Shown here piece by piece: positions 58,167 through 62,262 of a stretch of 62,262 nt of DNA (its first letter is position 1; every line of letters begins with the position of its first letter). Origin of the DNA: Bacteroidales bacterium (GTDB lineage: Bacteria > Bacteroidota > Bacteroidia > Bacteroidales > FEN-979); NCBI GenBank assembly GCA_025355465.1, contig JANXZO010000004.1, positions 1 through 62,262 on the forward strand, written 5' to 3'. Both the position numbers and the translations under genes were made by a program. A model generated the notes under the pieces. That model ran no database searches, was not told the origin of the DNA, and saw only the letters and a program-made list of their open reading frames with translations.

Positions 58167-59402
58167 TCAGGCGACTTTGAGTCGGGCGATGCTGGTCTTT
58201 TGAAATTTATCTTCGACAAATCCCTTCGTAATCCGAAGAGATTTTGAAGTTCCACTCGATGGCATTTCAAACATCGGGTCTATGAGAATACCTTCCACGA
58301 TCGACCGCAGACCCCGAGCCCCCAGTTTGAATTCAATCGATTTATCAACGATGAAATCCAGGGCATCGTTTTCAAAGATGAGTTTGATGTTATCGAGTTC
58401 GAATAGCTTTGTGTATTGCTTTACCAGTGAATTCTTTGGTTCGGTAAGAATCCTTCGCAATATGGTACGGTCGAGCGACTGCATATAGGTAACGATGGGC
58501 AGCCTTCCTACCAGTTCGGGTATAAGTCCGAATGCCTTCAGGTCGACCGGTGAGATATATTGCAGCAGATTATCTTTATCGTACTGGTGATGTTTTTTGT
58601 CAGTCTTGAATCCGATCCTGTTGGTTTGCAGGCGGTTGGCTATTTTCTTGTCGATCCCATCGAAAGCCCCTCCGGTAATGAAAAGGATGTTTTGGGTGTT
58701 GATCTGGATCATCTTCTGTTCGGGGTGTTTGCGCCCGCCCTGGGGTGGAACGTTCACGATGGCTCCCTCAAGCATTTTCAACAGGGCCTGTTGTACTCCT
58801 TCACCACTTACATCGCGGGTGATGGAAGGATTATCGCTCTTCCGGGCGATTTTATCGATTTCATCGATAAATATTATTCCCCGTTCAGCGGCAGCAACAT
58901 TGTAGTCGGCTACCTGAAGGAGCCTTGCCAGGATACTTTCAACATCCTCGCCAACATATCCGGCTTCGGTCAGCGCAGTAGCGTCGGCAATACAAAACGG
59001 AACATTGAGCATACGCGCAACTGACCGTGCAAGAAGTGTTTTACCGGTGCCGGTTTCTCCTACAATGACGATATTTGACTTTTCGATCTCAACATCGTCG
59101 GCAGTTGCCTCCTTTGCGTGGGAAACCCTTTTGTAATGGTTGTAAACTGCTACTGCGATAACCCTTTTTGCATCCTCCTGACCGATCACATATTGGTCAA
59201 GATAGCGCTTGATTTCTGCAGGTTTCAGGACGTTATAGTCGGGTAGGGATTTGTGTTTATCGGCAGCCAGTTCTTCCTGAAGAATAATCTGTGCCTGCTG
59301 AACACAATTCTCACAAATATGTGCGTCCAGTCCCGCAATCAGAATGGTTGAATCCTGTTTCGGACGACCGCAGAACGAACACTTTTCGCCTGATTTTGCC
59401 AT
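58167..59402 (-). CDS. clpX: ATP-dependent Clp protease ATP-binding subunit ClpX
   Basis: ClpX unfolds substrates and feeds them to ClpP. The 411-residue product has an N-terminal zinc domain ([14 protein letters not shown]) and Walker [16 protein letters not shown]. Pore motif [12 protein letters not shown] and Walker [15 protein letters not shown] follow. IGF-type loop residues ([11 protein letters not shown]) and the sensor-2 [10 protein letters not shown] complete it. It starts 9 bases after clpP in the tig-clpP-clpX order. Confidence 0.97.
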   Translation of the reverse strand: MAKSGEKCSFCGRPKQDSTILIAGLDAHICENCVQQAQIILQEELAADKHKSLPDYNVLKPAEIKRYLDQYVIGQEDAKRVIAVAVYNHYKRVSHAKEATADDVEIEKSNIVIVGETGTGKTLLARSVARMLNVPFCIADATALTEAGYVGEDVESILARLLQVADYNVAAAERGIIFIDEIDKIARKSDNPSITRDVSGEGVQQALLKMLEGAIVNVPPQGGRKHPEQKMIQINTQNILFITGGAFDGIDKKIANRLQTNRIGFKTDKKHHQYDKDNLLQYISPVDLKAFGLIPELVGRLPIVTYMQSLDRTILRRILTEPKNSLVKQYTKLFELDNIKLIFENDALDFIVDKSIEFKLGARGLRSIVEGILIDPMFEMPSSGTSKSLRITKGFVEDKFQKTSIARLKVA

Positions 59403-59411
59403 TTAGTTGAG

Positions 59412-60086
59412 TTAACTATCTTTTTTCGAACGGACAAGGATCTCGTCGATCATTCCGTAATTGTGGGCCTCTTCGCTGGTCATCCAGTAGTCGCGGTCAG
59501 CATCTTTAAGGATTCGCTTGTAAGGCTGACCGGAATGGGTAGCTATAATTTCATAGAGTTCCCGCTTAAGTTTCTGTATCTCCCGTGCTGTGATGTCAAT
59601 GTCGGAGGCCTGACCTTCGGCACTGCCCATCGGCTGGTGAATGAGAACACGTGAATGCCTGAGCGCGGTTCGCTTTCCCTTGGCCCCTGCACACAACAGG
59701 ATGGCGCCCATCGAGGCGGCCATACCGGTACAGATGGTGGCAACCTCGGGGTTGATATACTGCATGGTGTCGTAAATGCCCAATCCGGCATAAACCGACC
59801 CGCCCGGTGTGTTAAGATAGATCTGGATGTCTTTCCTTGAATCCACAGACTCAAGGAAGAGCAACTGTGCCTGAATGATATTGGCTACATAATCATCAAT
59901 GGGGACACCCAGAAAAATGATCCTGTCCATCATCAGCCGTGAAAACACGTCCATGGTGGCAATGTTGAGCTGGCGTTCCTCAATGATGGTCGGTGAAATA
60001 TAGTTTGAGGAGATCGATTTATACTTTTCAAGGGTCAGACTGCTGATCCCTTTATGTCTGATGGCATATTTCGAAAATTCGTCCAT
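59412..60086 (-). CDS. clpP: ATP-dependent Clp protease proteolytic subunit ClpP
   Basis: The 224-residue serine protease forms the tetradecameric barrel. Catalytic Ser is in CTGMAASMGAILL, His in RHSRVLIHQPMG and Asp in DADRDYWMTSEEA. The N-terminus is slightly extended before IIEERQLNIATMDVFSRLMM. It lies 23 bases after tig. Confidence 0.97.
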   Translation of the reverse strand: MDEFSKYAIRHKGISSLTLEKYKSISSNYISPTIIEERQLNIATMDVFSRLMMDRIIFLGVPIDDYVANIIQAQLLFLESVDSRKDIQIYLNTPGGSVYAGLGIYDTMQYINPEVATICTGMAASMGAILLCAGAKGKRTALRHSRVLIHQPMGSAEGQASDIDITAREIQKLKRELYEIIATHSGQPYKRILKDADRDYWMTSEEAHNYGMIDEILVRSKKDS

Positions 60087-60109
60087 AATGCAAAGTTTTA
60101 AAACGATGA

Positions 60110-61396
60110 TTAATGATTGTGGTCGTGCTCGTGTTCGTGATTGTGATCATGCTCGTGTTCATGCTCGTGTTCATGATCGTGATGGTGTTCATGCTCGTGT
60201 TCGTGATCATGTTCATGGCTGTGGTCGTGCGGTGGCATGGCCGAAGCAAGTTTAGCATATTCCTCATAACTCACCTCATTCGGGATGATCGTGAGGTTGT
60301 TCTTAAACAGATCCATGAGTTTGCCGTTGTAGAGCTGATCATTGATGCGCTGAACCTGTTCTTTATTGTGCATAAATGCATCCACAATGGATTCGTACCT
60401 TTTCTGCATCTCCGCATCGATCTCGCCCATATTCATCTGGCGCAGCATATAAGTTCGGATATAATTCCGGATATCTTCATCGGAAACACTGATATTGTTT
60501 TCGAGGATCAACCTGTTCTCAATAAGCTGCCACTTCATCGACTCCTTGAAGGAATCGTAATTCTTCTCGATCTCCTCCGGGGTATATTTGCCTTCGTTGT
60601 TTTCGAGCAGCCAGCGTTTCATAAAGGCATCGGGCAGCTGAACTTCGGTATTTTTTACCAGTGCCTCAGAGACCTTATTATACAGGAGCTTATCGGTTTC
60701 TGCGGAAAAACTTACGCTGGCATCTTTCCGGACCTGATCACGGAAAGCCTCTTCCGTTTCCAGGTTCAGACCGGGATAAACCATGTTGTAGAATTCCGTA
60801 TTCATTTCGGCCGGCTCCACTTCGGGTTCCTTTTTCTCAACCGTGCCACCTTCTTCAACAGATTCTACAATTTCTGCGGACGGATCGGTCTCCCCGGCTT
60901 CTGTAGCCACGGCGATTTCAGATGCGACAGGTTTCCCAAATCGTTTGCGTGTGTCCTCAATATATTTGTCGATCATTTCATCCTCGATGCGGATGACATA
61001 ATTTTCGACTTCCAGACTTTGATTGAAAGGGATTTCAAACACCGGTGATAATCCTAGGTCGAAATAAAAATCGAATGACGACTGTGTTTCAAAATCAACG
61101 GCCTCGTTTTTTTCCAGGTTTGGAAGCGGGTTTCCCAGGATGTCCAGCTTTTCGTCACGGATATAGTTCATCAGGCTGTCGGATAATAGTTTGTTTACTA
61201 CATCCGCGAGCATTGCCTTTCCGTACATCTTTTTAATCATTCCGGTAGGGACATGACCGGGTCTGAATCCAGGAATGTTGGCTTTTCGTTTATAATCAGC
61301 TATTTGTTTCTCAACAGCTTCCTGGTAATCTGCCGGGCCGATCTCGATTTTCAACAAGGCGGTGAGTTCTCCGGTACTCTCTTTTGTGATGTTCAT
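60110..61396 (-). CDS. tig: Trigger factor with histidine-rich C-terminal tail
   Basis: Trigger factor is the ribosome-bound chaperone that meets nascent chains. The 428-residue product has an N-terminal ribosome-binding domain (GFRPGHVPTGMIKKMYG). In place of a full FKBP-type domain there is a Glu-rich stretch (about 160-200). The C-terminal chaperone region follows. The last 42 residues (from MPPHDHSHEH on) hold 21 His alternating with Asp/Glu, a probable metal-binding tail. It is the first gene of tig-clpP-clpX. tRNA-Leu lies just upstream in the same direction. Confidence 0.93.
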   Translation of the reverse strand: MNITKESTGELTALLKIEIGPADYQEAVEKQIADYKRKANIPGFRPGHVPTGMIKKMYGKAMLADVVNKLLSDSLMNYIRDEKLDILGNPLPNLEKNEAVDFETQSSFDFYFDLGLSPVFEIPFNQSLEVENYVIRIEDEMIDKYIEDTRKRFGKPVASEIAVATEAGETDPSAEIVESVEEGGTVEKKEPEVEPAEMNTEFYNMVYPGLNLETEEAFRDQVRKDASVSFSAETDKLLYNKVSEALVKNTEVQLPDAFMKRWLLENNEGKYTPEEIEKNYDSFKESMKWQLIENRLILENNISVSDEDIRNYIRTYMLRQMNMGEIDAEMQKRYESIVDAFMHNKEQVQRINDQLYNGKLMDLFKNNLTIIPNEVSYEEYAKLASAMPPHDHSHEHDHEHEHEHHHDHEHEHEHEHDHNHEHEHDHNH

Positions 61397-61468
61397 TGCA
61401 ATTTCGTTATTTGTTTGTAACTCCGTGCTTCACGCCGGAAGATTTCACCGGAATGAAGCATGGTGGTG

Positions 61469-61550
61469 TGCGGATGAAGGGACTCGAACCCCCACGTCTT
61501 ACGACACAAGATCCTAAGTCTTGCGCGGCTACCAATTACGCCACATCCGC
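61469..61550 (-). tRNA. tRNA-Leu (anticodon TAG)
   Basis: The 82-nt gene has acceptor GCGGATG/CATCCGC, anticodon TAG in the loop of GACTTAGGATC, a variable arm (TGTCGTAAGACGT) as in class II tRNAs, and T-arm GGGGGTTCGAGTCCC. CCA is not directly encoded. It has its own -7 box at 61577-61584. Confidence 0.93.
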
Positions 61551-61576
61551 ATAAAGGCCCCGCTAAAACGGGAGCG

Positions 61577-61584
61577 CAAAGTTA
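61577..61584 (-). promoter_or_regulatory. -7 box of tRNA-Leu (TAACTTTG)
   Basis: It matches TAnnTTTG on the minus strand, 26 bases before the tRNA. The -33 region is weak. Confidence 0.6.
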
Positions 61585-61615
61585 CAAAATAAATCAATAC
61601 AGTGTTTAATGGCTG

Positions 61616-62113
61616 CTAAAGCACACTCAGAGCCGCATTGTAGTTGGGTTCCTGCACAATATCGGGTACCTGTTCGGTGTAAATTACCTTGCCGTTTTCG
61701 TCAACCACAACCACCGCGCGTGAAAATAATCCTGCCAGTGGACCATCGGTGATAATTACTCCGTAATCGCGGCCGAAATCATTGTTCCTCAACTCGGAGC
61801 CTGAAATTACATTGGTAATTCCTTCGGTGGTGCAAAAACGTCCGTGGGCGAATGGGAGGTCCTTCGAAACACAAATCACCACGGTATTGCTCATCTTCCC
61901 TGCTTCAACATTGAACTTTCTCACTGAAGTTGCACAAACAGCAGTATCAAGACTCGGGAAAATGTTAAGGACAATTTTCCTGCCCGCAAAGTCTTTGCGT
62001 GAAAAATCTGACAAGTCGGGCTTTGTTAACAGGAAATCAGGAGCCTGGGTGCCCTTTTCAGGAAGTGCGGAGATGGTGTGAATAGGATTGCCGTTTAATG
62101 AGATTGTTGCCAT
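61616..62113 (-). CDS. tpx: Thiol peroxidase
   Basis: The 165-residue atypical 2-Cys peroxiredoxin reduces peroxides with thioredoxin. The peroxidatic Cys is in DTAVCATSVRKFN and the resolving Cys in FAHGRFCTTEG. FPSLDTAVC and YTEQVPDIVQEPNYNAAL are typical of Tpx. Its presence in an anaerobe with many Fe-S enzymes is expected. A -7 box is at 62139-62146. Confidence 0.96.
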   Translation of the reverse strand: MATISLNGNPIHTISALPEKGTQAPDFLLTKPDLSDFSRKDFAGRKIVLNIFPSLDTAVCATSVRKFNVEAGKMSNTVVICVSKDLPFAHGRFCTTEGITNVISGSELRNNDFGRDYGVIITDGPLAGLFSRAVVVVDENGKVIYTEQVPDIVQEPNYNAALSVL

Positions 62114-62138
62114 AAATTTTTATTTTATCAGGTTTCTG

Positions 62139-62146
62139 CAAAATTA
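62139..62146 (-). promoter_or_regulatory. -7 box of tpx (TAATTTTG)
   Basis: It matches TAnnTTTG on the minus strand, 26 bases before the tpx start. Confidence 0.5.
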
Positions 62147-62262
62147 ATGAATTGAAATTAGTACTGATGCGTTAAAATTCGAGTGTTAGTAAATTGTATT
62201 GTTCTTTGACATTTTGATTGACCTGATTGTCTGTAAGTAGTTCTTTCAGTGGTGTTTTATCA

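Noticed and set aside
60113-61048. 311-codon plus-strand ORF opposite tig, starting with many Val/Met repeats
   Set aside because: The repeats are the antisense reading of the His-rich trigger factor tail. The gene on the other strand is certain.

Overview
The window looks like a chromosomal segment of an anaerobic member of the Bacteroidota, most like Bacteroidales. The evidence is: promoters of the TAnnTTTG type in front of many genes, a PorQ-like type IX secretion protein, an RprX/RprY-like two-component pair, typical Bacteroidota families (DUF3276, DUF4294, DUF4412, DUF5683, a long NusB) and the ParA-ParB-DUF5683-DapB-LepB gene order. All functional calls are from reading the translated sequence; no database search was run.

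Layout. 1-3000 is a mobile and decayed edge: the left end of an IS21-type element, a broken AbiEii toxin gene, tRNA-Met, a small ORF interrupted by a stop codon, and a complete IS3-type transposase pair. 3000-9300 holds two glycosyltransferases, an aldehyde dehydrogenase and uvrA. 9500-13300 holds an ECF sigma factor, rplS, trmD, an MBL-fold hydrolase and ribF. 13300-36200 is the striking part, a hydrogenase island. It has three complete trimeric NAD-linked [FeFe] hydrogenases (HydA, NuoF-like HydB, NuoE-like HydC), two hydrogenase-like sensor proteins (one fused to a histidine kinase, one carrying a PAS-like region and followed by a SpoIIE/PP2C-type phosphatase), two receiver-containing regulators, the redox repressor Rex, and an OmpR-type two-component system with a secreted target. 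36400-62262 is housekeeping: truA, a split transketolase, a LolA-like protein, ftsK, lepB, dapB, parAB, nusB, porQ, ispH, recF, a 2-oxoacid dehydrogenase E2, clpX, clpP, tig, tRNA-Leu and tpx.

How the island may work. The first hydrogenase operon reads hydC-hydB-hydA, sensor kinase, receiver, receiver-kinase, rex, ribF, MBL hydrolase, trmD in one direction with overlaps or short gaps, so the NADH/NAD-sensing repressor is apparently co-transcribed with a hydrogenase that exchanges electrons with NAD. Palindromes resembling Rex operators lie upstream of all three hydrogenase operons; in front of the third, two 16/18 matches bracket a -7 box. The three enzymes differ in H-cluster motif L1 (TSSCPSW, TSCCPGW, TSCSPGW) and in HydB architecture (full length; split; lacking both the N-terminal [2Fe-2S] and C-terminal ferredoxin modules). 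This suggests specialised roles such as electron bifurcation, NADH-only H2 exchange and low-activity or signalling functions. That last step is inference.
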